Below, piece after piece: positions 33,592-44,366 of a DNA stretch of 64,000 bases. The notes beneath the pieces were generated by a model. That model was not told the origin of the DNA and did no database searches. It saw only the letters and a list, made by a program, of their open reading frames with translations. The position numbers and the translations under genes are program-made. How positions within the stretch are numbered: position 1 is the first letter of the stretch; every line of letters starts with the position of its first letter. This DNA comes from Rhodosporidiobolus odoratus (taxonomy: Eukaryota; Basidiomycota; Microbotryomycetes; Sporidiobolales; Sporidiobolaceae), in the NCBI GenBank assembly GCA_034387635.1, contig JAOANU010000016.1, positions 744,001 to 808,000 on the forward strand, written 5' to 3'.

Positions 33592-34254
33592 TTAATGCCC
33601 ATTCAAGCCGTCCAAGCGCTGCGCCCTCTTCTGCTCTCTCTGCTCCAGCTTCGAGAGCTTGTACCGTTTTTCGCTGATAGCGAGCGGAATGCCGTCGACT
33701 GTGGCCATGTCGAAGAGAGATCTCAAGCCTCCGGGGCCTGGCATGGGGAAAACGTCGTTGTCGCTGAGTTCATCGAGGTCCTTTTTGAGCGTGCGCCGCA
33801 GCCGGGGAGCAGCAGATGTGTGAGCTACTGCCTAGCGGTCAGGGAGCCTACCAGGCGGGGGGGGGGAAGAAGCGGCAAGACAGAAACTCACCTTCGTCCT
33901 CATCGGTCCAAGCGGCATCAGCGGGGTCGGAACCGGTCTCGTGGTCGCTCGGTGATGAGCCTCATCGTCTGTACACGCCGGAAGACCAAGCCCAGGAATC
34001 TACAGTCAATTGCTGGACTGCAAGTCCGCATCACGGCCCGAGTTCAAGTGAGTGAACAGGACAAACCTCGACCTTCCTGCCCCGCACCAACTTCTTCACG
34101 AGCAAGTTCCTCGCGGCTCGTGGCACGGTCTAGGTAGGTGCTCGAAACGTCAGTTGCGCAGAGAAGGCTAGTTGCGAGGGAGCGCACTTTGTTCCTCAGA
34201 CGCCTCTTCAAAAGAGGTACGGAGACCTTCATTGCTCTGCGTAGTGTTGACCAT
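33592..34254 (-). CDS. Tandem family member 2: small acidic/basic protein of unknown function
   Basis: Four exons: 34188-34254, 34073-34129, 33892-33960, 33592-33827; all introns phase 1; 142 residues. Exon 1 is MVNTTQSNEGLRTS-like and 67 nt long, the same length as in member 1. Exon 2 gives RATSREELAREE, exon 3 an acidic SDHETGSDPADAAWTDEDE, and exon 4 LDELSDNDVFPMPGPGGL, DGIPLAISEKRYK and a Lys/Arg/Glu helix that ends DGLNGH. The motif order DD/ND-x-(I/V)-x-P, GG, PLAIS-x-K is the same as in members 1 and 3. An intron between exons 3 and 4 includes a G-run of about 10 at 33858-33867, which may be a sequencing weak spot but lies outside the coding exons. The exon 3 acceptor (GATGAG) is not a CAG and is less certain. 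Confidence 0.7.
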
Positions 34255-34584
34255 GCTTATAAGATACTTTGGTGGGTGAGCCGGTTGGCGAGAGAGAAGA
34301 AGAGGTCGACGGAGGAAGAGAGGCAGCTGAGCGCACTTCGACGTCGCCCAACGGTTTGGGGGTCCGACAGCAAAGAGGAACTTCCGGGATCATGGGAGGC
34401 AGTGAGCTCTTCACGCCTAGCCTAAAATACGGAAGAAGTCGGACACCGTAGAGGAATTCCCAAGCAGCAGAACAAGAAAAGAAAAGTACGCTTCCCGGCG
34501 TACGAGTTCGCGAGCTGGTAGTAAGCGCTCGCAGGCGTTGACGCCCGCCGAGAGGAAGGTAAGGAAATGGCCATTACGCCGGCG
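34255..34584. promoter_or_regulatory. Spacer between tandem family members 2 and 3
   Basis: About 330 bases. A TTATAAG sequence lies only a few bases before the ATG of member 2 and is probably too close to act as a TATA box. No gene seen. Confidence 0.3.
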
Positions 34585-35160
34585 TCACTCGTCAGCTCGA
34601 TCTTTCGCTTCCCGACTTTCAGCAGCTTCCTTTTTCCCTCGCGTCCCCCCGATGCACTTTCCCTCCCCACCCCTCGCCTCCTCCGCCCTAGCCTCCTCCC
34701 TCCTCTCCCTCTGCATACGCTTGTGTTCCTTACCGCTGATAGCAAGCGGGGCGAACAAAGGCCCGGTTACGACCATTCCACCGGGACCGAGCATCGGGCA
34801 AATGGCGTCGTCGGGGATGGCGGCGAGGTCGGCGTCGAGGTCTATGGGGTCTTCAGGATGGGAGACGGCTATCAGTCGACTTCTACGAGGTGTCGAGTCG
34901 GCCATAGCAGGGGAGATTTATAATCGAAGGAAAGAAGGCACAACGAAAGGGGGAACACGCACCATCGTGATCGCGGTCACCATCGTTAGCAGACGAGAGT
35001 TCCGAGCTAGTACCGACGTGGCTGGCGGGACCTGCCGAGGCGAGAAGTGTCACCCAAGGAAGGGGAAGAAGGCGGCACTGGAAGGATCACACACCTTGTG
35101 AGCTGGATGACTCGTTCTGCTGCTCGGGGGGTCGGGCGTGTACGACTTGAGGTTGACCAT
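34585..35160 (-). CDS. Tandem family member 3: small acidic/basic protein of unknown function
   Basis: Three exons: 35091-35160, 34963-35031, 34585-34868; both introns phase 1; 140 residues. The start MVNLKSYTPDPPSSR shares MVN and Ser/Pro content with member 2. The second exon (69 nt, the same length as exon 3 of member 2) is Ser-rich then acidic (SSANDGDRDHD). The last exon gives LDADLAAIPDDAICPMLGPGGM, APLAISGKEHKRM and a long Glu/Arg/Lys helix. The 5' splice site of exon 1 (T | GTGATC) was chosen because it is the only GT that keeps the acidic frame; the more canonical GTGTGT four bases upstream would break it. Compared with member 2 it lacks the small second exon. Confidence 0.68.
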
Positions 35161-35605
35161 GGCTTCTTCGTGCTGTCGCGCTGAAGAGTTCGGGTGGGCG
35201 AAACTTGAAGGTGAGAATAAACCAAGGAGGGCAAGAGGAGAGTGAGAACGACCGAGGGTCGAGCGGGCCGATCTGCAGAAGCCAGCGTATGCGTGCAAGA
35301 GCAACCGATGTGATACTCTTTTGAGCTGCTGCACTGCCCGTTTTCCGCTCAAAGTGCACCCCGAGTGCATGAAGAAGGTTAGAAACGGGAGTTGAGAAGG
35401 TCGCCGTTCCCGTCAACCTTTCCAGCCTCATGGAGCTGTTCTCGCAGCCCTGCAGCAAGCGAGATGAAAGGTACAGGAAAACGAACCGAGTTCCACTTTA
35501 CCTCCGACAAACGCAACAAGCAACCCTTGAATCACCGGCTCCCGTTAATTTCTCCGCTGCAAGCTTTGCGCCCCCACATACCTTGTCGTCCTGCGCTAGG
35601 CGAGT
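35161..35605. promoter_or_regulatory. Spacer between tandem family members 3 and 4
   Basis: About 445 bases, no coding evidence. Expected to contain the member 3 promoter. Confidence 0.3.
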
Positions 35606-36201
35606 CTATTCAGACTCGCTGGTGAACGCGACCTCGCCAGAATGGCCTATGGCGGGGCAAAGGATGGCGCTGCCGCTGCCGCGGTCGACGACGGGGAAAA
35701 TGTTACGGGTGTTCGAGCCACTGTGGCCATCGACTGCAGGCGAGTCGTAACAGTCAGTAGCACGTATGGGCTACAGACCGAAGCGAACGGCGCGACCGTG
35801 AGGCGGTCCGACGGGAAGGAATAGAAGGGAGGGACTGACCTCCGGCGTCGCTTTTGCCGTCGCCATCCGAAGAGTCGCCGGCGGTCTCTGCCCCACCGTT
35901 CGTCCCCGAGAAAGTCGTATCGTCTGCAGGCGAGGCCAATCAGGCTTTCGCTCCGTCCGAGTCCGACTCCCTTCCATCGAAGCAACGTCCTGTTGCCCGA
36001 AGAACAGGACTGGTAAGGATGCGAGGAAAGCGCACCGTGACCTCCTGTGTCGCCCTCATGCTGCTGGTCGCGTCCGCGAGCTATGGAAGAGGCGTTACGG
36101 GACGCTGCCGGAGTGGGCAAGTCAAAGCAGAGCGCACCTTCAGCGGTGGCCGGGGAAGCCGCGCTGACCTGATGCGCGCTAGGATGAGGGGTGCTGAACA
36201 T
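35606..36201 (-). CDS. Tandem family member 4, divergent copy with degenerate C-terminal motif
   Basis: Four exons: 36138-36201, 36042-36104, 35840-35923, 35606-35733; all introns phase 1; 112 residues. Exon 1 (MFSTPHPSAHQ...) and exon 2 (SRNASSIARGRDQQHEG) parallel exons 1 and 2 of member 2, and exon 3 ends in the same kind of acidic run (SSDGDGKSDAG) before a phase-1 intron. In the last exon NIFPVVDRGSGS sits where the others have DVFPMPGPGG, and PAIGHSGE where they have PLAISGK; the charged C-terminal helix is missing. The gene is therefore either a diverged paralog or a decaying one, although every frame is still open. An AG just before the ATG (GCCTAG) leaves room for an upstream exon. 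Confidence 0.55.
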
Positions 36202-36367
36202 CTAGGCAGTAAACTGGTAAGGTGGGCAACCAAAAATCAACGAGAGTGAGAGAGAGATGAGTGCAAGAAGAGGGGAAGAGTCGAGAGGAGCAGTCGCCGA
36301 GGCAAGAGAGCAAAAACATTCGATACCCTCGCAGACCACGCTGATCAACGGCGAAGGGAGAATGACT

Positions 36368-37751
36368 CTACATGACAGTACAGGAGATCACTGTCGCGTT
36401 CGGCGGGTACAATCTCCCATTCGAGCCTTTCACCCAATCCTCCTGTCTCGGTGGTCGCAGTGGTTCTGCCTGCACTTGTCCACCCTCGCTCTCGACCGCA
36501 CCCTCGCCACCTATACGCGCAGCCCCATTGGGAGGTAACGGCGGCAACGGTGGCTGACTTCCGCCAAATCCGCCAAACCCTCCCAGTCCTCCCATCCCCC
36601 CATCGCCATCTCTCGAGTTCCTCTCCGCCTCGATCCTCCGCTTTCTTCGCTGTGCCAGCTGGTCTTGCACGTTCCAGAAGCTTGTGTAAAGCCTTTCGGC
36701 GAGGATAAAGGCGCTTCCGTCGGTCAGGCGGGTCGTGAGGGTATCGAGCATTCGGAGCTGGGTGCCATCGGTGAAAGTTGCGGGGAGACGGGCGAGCTGG
36801 GTAAAGGCCGGAGTGTAGATGCGGAGAAGGTGAGCGTGGAAGCGACGGAGGGAGGTCGAGTAGTAGTCGGAGAGCGAGATCAGGCGTTCGGAACTGCGCA
36901 AAACAGGAAGGTAAGCCAACTAGCGAGGATGTGAAAGCGAGCAATCCTAGCCTACTCGTCTTCATCCAGCCCCATTGCTCGTCGCAGCATCTGCTCTTCC
37001 CTCTTCCCAGGCAGAAGCTTCTGCGCTTCAAGCTTCTCGCACCGTTCCTCTATCCTCGCAATCGTATCCCACGCTCCCATCTTCTCTTCCTCGCCACTTC
37101 TTCGCATGATCTTGGGACCCGTCGCCTGCCCGTCCACCGGCTCTGCCACGCTGACCCCTCCCATCTCCTTCATATGCCTCGCCACGGCCTCCCTCCCCCT
37201 TGCGATATAGATATATCGCCCTTCGAGAGCAGGCCACCGGTAATCGGGTAAGTCCTCATGTTCCGGCGCCTTCCCTTTGCCCTTTTTGGCTTTCTCGGCG
37301 TCTGGAGAGTCGGTCGTTGCGTCGCGGGCGAGGAAGGAGGCGGGAGCACCGGGAACGGGGACGAGGTCGGCGAGGGCGTTGCGGAAATTGATGTAGCAGA
37401 ACATGGTGGTCTGGGGCTCGCGGCCGAGGGCGCGCTGTGGAAATTCAGATCATTTAGCAGGTTTAAGGGATGGTAAAGAGGGAAAGGACGGACCCTGGCG
37501 TTGGTTTGGCGAGTCCTGGTCCAGCATCTTTCGTCATACTTTTCCATAGTGGCTCTGGGGCTCTTGAGCATTGGCTGACCTGATTGTTGCTGTGAACCTC
37601 GTTGCAGCTGGGCAGCTCTTATGATCTGATCGAGTGGAGGTGCTCCAGGGTAAGGTAGTGGAGGGAGAGGAGGGGGTTGACCATCGGAGGGAGCAGGAGG
37701 AGAAGCGTCTTCAGGCTGAGGGGGCGGCGGCTGTTCTGGCGTATCTGACAT
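36368..37751 (-). CDS. Conserved-looking protein of unknown function ending in CaaX-type CTVM
   Basis: Not recognised. The N-terminus is Pro-rich (MSDTPEQPPPPQPEDASPP...), followed by LDQIIRAAQLQRGSQQQ and MEKYDERCWTRTRQTNAR. An intron at about 37436-37495 then joins RALGREPQTTMFCYINFRNALADLVP, and further on WPALEGRYIYIARGREAVARHMKEMG, a Glu/Lys helix (TIARIEERCEKLEAQKLLPGKREEQMLRRAMGLDEDE) and, after a short intron near 36903-36951, SSERLISLSDYYSTSLRRFHAHLLRIYTPAF. A Gly-rich GGMGGLGGFGGFGG segment precedes the end PNATVISCTVM-stop. The final C-T-V-M fits a CaaX box (Met favours farnesylation), so the protein may be membrane-anchored; this needs testing because CaaX-like ends occur by chance. 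Divergent from CWC27 with about 115 bases between starts. Confidence 0.68.
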
Positions 37752-37866
37752 GGTGACCAGCTGATCAGTGCTTGAGGTGACTTGGTGGGGGAAGGGAGAG
37801 AGCGAGAGAGCGACTTCAAGTTGATCATTGTTGCCGTCTTGACCTCTTCCGCTGTATTCCTTCGAC

Positions 37867-40237
37867 ATGAGTTTCGTAGTCACTGAGCCCCTGACAGATG
37901 GCGTAGTCATCCTGCACACCTCTCTCGGAGATATCCTGATCGAGTTGTGGAGGAGGGAATGCCCAAAGGCAGTTCGCAAGTAAGTCCAACACTCCCGTCG
38001 TTGCAGCGCATAGGGCGCTATGCAGACGACGTTAGCCACTTCAAGTTGAACTCATCTACGACTTGTCCCGCAGCTTTGTGCAGCTTTGCCTTGAAGGCAA
38101 GCACTCCTTCCCCTCCCCCGCTTTCTCCAGCCGACTTACCCTTCTCTCGTCCCCACAGGTCACTTTGACAACGTACCCTTTCACCGCATTGTACCAGGAT
38201 TCATCGCACAGACGGGAGGAGGAGACGACTGCATCTACGATGAGGGCGACTTTCCCGTCGAGGTCAACCAGGTTTGCCTTTTTCTCCCTGCCTCATGTAC
38301 TTGTATCCAGGATCTAAACCATTGTGCAACATAGCGCCTCAAATTCAATCGTCGAGGACTAGTCGCCATGGCCAGTGACCCCAATACCCGAACAAACATG
38401 TCACAGTCTGTCCTTCCCAATCCTGTTGTTCAGCTCTCCTTTGGTAACACTCTCCACCCTCCAGGTTCTTCTTCACCCTCGATGCCACGCCCGAGCTTCA
38501 GAACACCAACACCCTCTTCGGTCGCGTAACCGGTGATTCGCTCTTCAACATGCTCAAGCTTTCCGAGGTTGAACTGCAGCCTGATTCCGACAAGCCCGTT
38601 TATCCGCCCATGATCAAGAGCGCCGAAGTGAGGGTTGATCCGTTCGAAGATACGGATGACCCGATCAAGCCGAGGATCACGGCGGCGGAGAGGAAGGAAC
38701 AGGACAAGGCGAAAAGGGAGATGAAGAAGGAAAGGGCGAAGCAGCGAGAAGGCGCAAAGAGGAAGGGAACAAAGTACGTCGCCTTTCCGCCTCCTCATCG
38801 TCGCCGTCCACTGAATGTCTTTGTCCGGGTCAGGAACAAATCCCTCATCTCCTTTGGCGACGAAGCCGCAGAAGACGAATCCGCCGAAGCCTCCCTACCA
38901 AAGACCAAATTCAAATCAGCTCACGACGCGCTTGAGGACAAGAGGCTCAGCAAGAAGGTGCTCGACGATCGAGGGTTCTCGGCGGCGTTGCCGCCTGAAT
39001 TGATGGGTCCGCCGCCGGTTGCGCCGGTGAAGCGGAGGAAGGGGGAGGAGGAGAGGGAACGAGGAGAGGTCCGTCCCCTCCTGCTCCTTCTCGACAACCT
39101 TCGCTGCAGTGACTGACTGAGACCGACGTGGCAGGAGCGCGGCCGTACCGCATCCGCTACTCCCTCTTCCTCGAAGCTGGACGAGGCACGCAAGCTCAAG
39201 GAGAAAGCAGCAGGGAAGAGTGAAGCGTGCATCGAGCGTGCCTCACCCTCGTGTGTATCTAACGCTGACTGTGCTTTTCGTGTCGTAGTGAGAAGCGCAA
39301 GGAGGAAATTGCCAAGGTTCAGGCCGAACTCAAGTGCGTTACCCTGCCCTCTCCCCTAACCCAGCAAGGGACCTACACCTAACTGACGGCTCCTTTCGTA
39401 CCTGTAGGAAGATGTCCGGCAAGCCCACCTCGGACGACGAAGCCCCCTCCTCAAAGAAGAAAAAGCGTTCCGGTCCCTCCCTCCTTCAACTCGAACGCGA
39501 AAAGTACCTCAAATCGGGCGCTTCATCCGGCTCGGGTGCAAGCGCGAGTGGGAGCAAGACGACGAGGGGGAAGAGGAAAGCGGGAGGGGACGAGGAGGAT
39601 TTGATGAGTGTTTTGGAAGGGTTTAGGAGTAAGATTAGTGAGGCGGCGAGGAGTGCGCCTGCGCTTGTGGCTGGCATGGAGGTCGATGAGAATGCGGGAG
39701 GAAAGAGCGGCGGGGAAAAGGAGGGCTTGCATGGGATTGATGTGACTGAAGAGGATTTCGAAGAAGACGTGCGCTGCTTTCTGGCCTTCCGTCATCATTT
39801 CTGCACGTACTGACTCTCGTTACCCTTGTTGATGGGCTTTTCAGGACGACTCTTGGCTCTCTCACTCTCTCAAATTCCGCAAAGACGCTACCCTCGACCA
39901 ACACAGCATCGACGAGTACGCCGTGCACGATCCCCTCTCCAAGAATCGTCAGACGCTTGACGAGATGCGGAGCAAGGCGGACAGTCAGAGGAGGAAGTAT
40001 GCGGGCGAGAGGGGAGACGAGAAGGGCGGTAGCGAGAGGCGCGGTGGAGGGTCGAGGAATGAAGGGAGGGATAGGCAGGGTGGTGGGGATAGGTATGGTG
40101 GCGGCGATCGTTATGGAGGTGGTGATCGGTATGGAGGAGGCAGTGGGAGGAGCGACAGGTATGACAGTGGGAAGGAGAGGCCTGAGGTCAGAGGCGATTG
40201 GAAGAAGGACAGGATGTCGACGGCGGATCTTGCGTAG
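37867..40237 (+). CDS. CWC27: Spliceosome-associated cyclophilin CWC27
   Basis: Peptidyl-prolyl isomerase-fold subunit of the spliceosome (Bact stage). The cyclophilin domain begins MSFVVTEPLTDGVVILHTSLGDILIELW; then FVQLCLEG-HFDNVPFHRIVPGFIAQTGGGD, GRFN-type region RLKFNRRGLVAMASDPNTRTNMSQ, FFFTLDATPELQNTNTLFGRVTGDSLFNMLKL. The C-terminal half is the CWC27-specific tail: RITAAERKEQDKAKREMKKERAKQ, SFGDEAAEDE, SAHDALEDKRLSK, DDSWLSHSLKF and DPLSKNRQTLDEMRSKADSQRRKYAGER, closing with Gly/Arg/Asp/Tyr repeats (DRYGGG x3). About eight introns. One (38097-38158) uses a GC donor: CTTGAAG | GCAAGC...CCACAG | GTCAC, the only join that restores LEGHFDN. The repeat tail is longer than in yeast. Confidence 0.9.
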
Positions 40238-40315
40238 TCAGCTTCTCTTCCTGCCTCTTGGGAGTCAGCATCACGTCACAACATTTCTGCGTTACACCGC
40301 CCGCTGACGGAGATG

Positions 40316-42366
40316 CTACCGCCGGGACATCAGCAGCTCGTTCACTTTGTTTAGGCTCGCTCGCGACGGGTTGACCGTCGGGAAGACCTCGAGCAGCCAA
40401 TGTAGGCGACCGCGGATAAGGTCCTTCGTGACTGTAAAGGAAAGGAGGAAAGTTAGGCAGGAACAGGCACAGTCGGAATGGAGGAGAACGCGCCAGCTGG
40501 AGTGGGGGAGTCGGTCGAAAGTAGGACGGCGTTGGCGTCGAAGGCGCGGGCTGTAAGCAGAACAAGGCGATCAGAGAAGTTACAAGTGAAGGTGCAGCGA
40601 ACGACGTACTGAGGAGGACAAGCGCAAAGGCGACACCAAGATCGTTTGCTTCGCTCTGGTTCCCTTCCTCGTTCTTCAGCACTGCAACTCGGACCTCTTC
40701 AATGCTCTTCAGCTTATTGGTCGCAGCACTCAGGGCATGCGAGAGTCTCGAGTTGGAGCTTGAGTCGAAGAATGCGGCGTAGCCTGCTTTACCGGGGCGG
40801 ACGACGAGGTCGATAGGTCGGGGTGCAGTGCCAATTTCGGCCGACATCGGCGGCAAAGAGGACGAGGCAGTCTTGGACGCCGCGATAGTAACAAAAGGGG
40901 CGGTGGGGGAAGGAGCCGAGGGAAGAGAGGCGGCGTCGACCGCAAAAGCGAAGGAGAGGTTGGTAGAGCGGATCGGGCTGAAGGTGGCCACGGAGCTGGG
41001 GGCGGCGGCGACGGCGCTCTCCTCCTTTTCTTTGATACTAAACTCCTCGAGCAGTATCCTCGCAATCACCTCATCGATCTCCTCACGTCCCGCCATCAGA
41101 ATCTCCGTCGCGTGTTTCCAGAAGATAGTTGGCGTCAACCCCTTACTCCAAGCTTCGTGGTCGTCGCCACTCCCTTGGACGTAGCTGAATCCTCGAGCGC
41201 GTTCCATGCCGTCGGCTTCTTCAGCGAGTTTCGAGGCGGAGCAGCAGATTACGGGATAGGTTGAGGTGAAGGATGCTGCAGACTGAGGCGCGGTGAGGGT
41301 CGAGGCGGGAGAGACGAAGAAAGGTCGTAGCGGTCGCTCGAGCATCAGGAGGGAAGAAAGGTCATAGGCCGATTTCTGCGCGAGGTGGAGAGAGTTGGCC
41401 TTCCCTTGCTCACGCAACGGAGGGAAGCGAAACGCACTGCGAGGTCCTGCGCCCATCCCTCAATCTTCTTCTCGATCTGGCTGTGCTCGCTCCGCCCTAC
41501 GGCCTGCGGGCTCGTGAACAGCTTTCCTTCCTCCTGCCACGTTTCTAGTGGTACGGTCGAATTTGCCGTATCAGGCGGGAGAAGCAGGACACGAGCTCGG
41601 TTGAGTACGGCACACCAGGTAGGAATGGTTTTGGAGAGGGCGTCGGGAAAGCGCTGAGCAAGGGCATGCTTGAGCGAAGGGGGACAGAGGCAGACAAGCG
41701 AAAGCTGAAACTGACCTTGCCCCGTCGAGTCGAGTCTACCAGGATGATCCTGCGGGGGAACGCTCAGCGAGGGCGGCCTGAGACTACGGTATAGAGGAGA
41801 GCTAACCCTTGCCGGTGCTTGATTAGCGGGAGCAAAGCGAGATTTGCGCCTGAGGAGAAAACGGAGGTAAGAGAATGCATGGAGAGAGATTGGAGAAGCG
41901 ACCCACGACGCAGGTTGAAGCTGTGCTCTCCGGTGTGACCATCCGTTGATCTGCAGCGCATGGATAAGTCAGAGTCCCGGTCGTGGACGGGACAAAGAAA
42001 CTGACTTGAAATAGGCATGGGCTTTTTCCTCTTCAGGCTTGACGTACCACGCTCCGGCGCGCTGGTTGGCTGTAGGGAAGGACCTGGAGCTCTTCAGTAA
42101 GTAGAGAATGAGGGAAGCGTGACCTACCGACGACGGGAAAGTCGGGAAAAGCAGGAGCAACCTCGTCGTGGACAAAGTCGGCGTCGTGTTCTATCGAGTG
42201 TAAGCGGTTGTAGCTATCGAAGGGCACAGATCAGCGTGTTCCCATCGTTTCGGGGCAAGGGAGGTGCGTACGTATCCCTGAGTTGACTGCGAATAGTTCC
42301 TCTCTCTTGCTGCAAGGTCGAGACGGAGGTAGGAAAAACCAGGGTGGGAGCTGGGGCGAACTCCAT
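40316..42366 (-). CDS. RIT1: Initiator tRNA A64 2'-O-ribosyl phosphate transferase
   Basis: Adds a ribosyl-phosphate to A64 of initiator tRNA-Met, which keeps it out of elongation. Spliced frames give MEFAPAPTLVFPTSV..., LRDTYNRLHSIEHDADFV, ANQRAGAWYVKP, HAYFKSTDGHTGEHSFNLRR, IILVDSTRRGK-type with SKTIPTWCAVLNRARVLLL, then FSYVQGSGDDHEAWSKGLTPTIFWKHATEIL and the C-terminal IRGRLHWLLEVFPTVNPSRASLNKVNELLMSRR. These are the family's signature blocks in order. Stop TAG at 40316. The region between GLTP and the end carries extra Ala/Ser-rich inserts (SVATFSPIRST, SSLPPMSAEI). ATG at 42366 was chosen because the longer frame begins only with a TTG. Nearly divergent with DGA1 (about 300 bases). Confidence 0.9.
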
Positions 42367-42664
42367 GACTGAGCAGAGAGAGGCTTTCGGACAAGGTCTC
42401 GGATGGTTTCAAAGCACTTAATGCGAGTGCGACTGCTGTTTCAAGTCAAAATGCCAGACGACGATCTTCTTCCCGCTTCGAACCTTTCTCGCGCTGCTCG
42501 ATCTGCTCTTTGGGTTACAACGAGCATACAGAGCAACCAGCTACCCGACTAGTGGACACTCAGTGTCAGCCTCACCGGTTCTGCTCCACTCAATTTCCGG
42601 CAACGTTGACGTCCTCCGCTTCTCGATACGTGCCGCAATTTCCAGCTTGACCAAGCCGCCTAGT
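42367..42664. promoter_or_regulatory. Divergent promoter region, RIT1 / DGA1
   Basis: About 300 bases between the two start codons. No TATA box recognised. The DGA1 frame stays open upstream of its ATG but without another ATG. Confidence 0.45.
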
Positions 42665-44366
42665 ATGGGAAGGCACATCAGTAGAGAGGAGCGCTACTCT
42701 CGATCAGACAGAACCGGCATAAAGTGCGTCGGCACTCCATCTTTCCCCGGCTTCTCAAGCGCTCGTCCGCTCATCCCACCGTCTTGCTTGGCCAGATTCG
42801 TGCCGTTCGTCGTACCACGACACAGACGCCTACAAACCTTCTCGGTCTTCTTCTGGACCACCGCATTGCCTCTCTCGCTTGGCCTCTTCTGGATTCTCTG
42901 GTGCGAACGTTTCCCGCCTTCCGTCAAACTGTGCCGGCTGACCCGCTGCCCTTCCCCCTAGCTCTATCCCGCCTCTGTGGCCGCTCATTATCGCCTACCT
43001 TATCTGGCTATTCTTCTTCGACCGGGCACCGATTGAGGGAGGGAGGCCACAGGCTTGGCTGAGAAAAAGCAGAATATGGGTTTGGTTCGCCGAATACTAC
43101 CCGGTCAGGTCCGTCCTTCCTGTCTCTTCCGATATCTGCAAGTCTTCCCGAGGAAGCCGGGTGGCGAATGTTTGCTCGTAGGGCTGTACTTGCTGACACC
43201 TTCTGTTTCCTCCTTGCTCGTCTTCGATTTACGCTGCACCACGACAGCTTGATCAAGGTATGTTTAGGAGCCTCACGATCTTGAGCATTAGAGACTAGCC
43301 AGCCGGTCATTGGCCAGCCGGTTGACAAGCCCGTCTCCGGCTTGCTTTATTGAGTCCACTGCTAAACTACCTTTATCTCGAGCAGACCGCCGACCTCCCT
43401 GCTGATCGCCGGTACGTATTTGGCTACCACCCGCACGGCGTCATCGGCATGGGTGCCATTGCAAACTTCGGCACAGAAGCGACCGGCTTCTCGCGGCTCT
43501 TCCCGGGCCTTACGCCGCACCTTCTCACCCTTTCAAGCAACTTCAAGCTGCCTCTCTACCGAGAGTTGCTTCTTGCACTTGGTATCTGCTCGGTCAGCAT
43601 GAAGAGCTGTCAGCGGATTCTCAGAAAAGGTACATCGCCGGCTGCTTCCGTCTCCGTCAGCATCGGCCTAACAGTCCTCTACTATAGGACCGGGTCAATC
43701 GATCACCATCGTCGTTGGCGGTGCTGCCGAGTCCCTCTCCGCTCACCCCGGAACGGCCGATCTCACCCTGCGACGCCGCAAGGGTTTCGTCAAGCTCGCA
43801 ATCCGGACAGGCGCCGACCTCGTCCCCGTCTTCTCGTTCGGCGAGAACGACATCTTCGAACAGATGTCCAACGAACGGGGGACGAGACTGTACAAGTTGC
43901 AGAAGCGCTTTCAGGGTCTGTTTGGGTTTACCCTGCCCGTGTTCTTCGGCCGGGGTATCTTTAATTGTGCGTTCTGCCCGTAACTGCTCTAACCGGCCGT
44001 CGTTTCAGCTGATGATTTGCGCACACCTTTGCAGACAGCATGGGCCTCATGCCGTACCGTCACCCTATCGTATCCGTTGGTCTGTCCTTGGTTCCTTCCT
44101 GGTCGCAGCAGCGGCCTGCCTTGCTCATCTATCGTGTCCTGCGCAGTGGGGCGGCCCGTACGCGTCGAGCAGAGAGACAATCCGTCTTTGGCAGACCTGG
44201 ACGAGGTGCAAGCGAGGTACATTGCAGAACTCCAGCGGTGCGTTTCCTTCCGACGTCTTCCTTACACGATCTCACCCGTTGATCACCTCTTCGATGCAGG
44301 ATCTGGCATCAGTACAAGGACGTCTACGCCAAGACCCGCACAAAAGAGCTCACAATCATCGCCTGA
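42665..44366 (+). CDS. DGA1: Diacylglycerol O-acyltransferase type 2 (DGAT2)
   Basis: Final step of triacylglycerol synthesis (acyl-CoA plus diacylglycerol) at ER and lipid droplets; the key storage-lipid enzyme of oleaginous yeasts. Exon 1 ([20 protein letters not shown]) joins [20 protein letters not shown], two hydrophobic helices ([32 protein letters not shown]), then [10 protein letters not shown], a very short exon SLIK, and [24 protein letters not shown] with the catalytic HPHG. The remaining blocks are [71 protein letters not shown] and [22 protein letters not shown]. It ends [20 protein letters not shown]. About eight exons; full-length for a DGAT2 (roughly 350 residues). The N-terminal exon is short and cytosolic, as in other DGAT2s. 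Confidence 0.93.
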
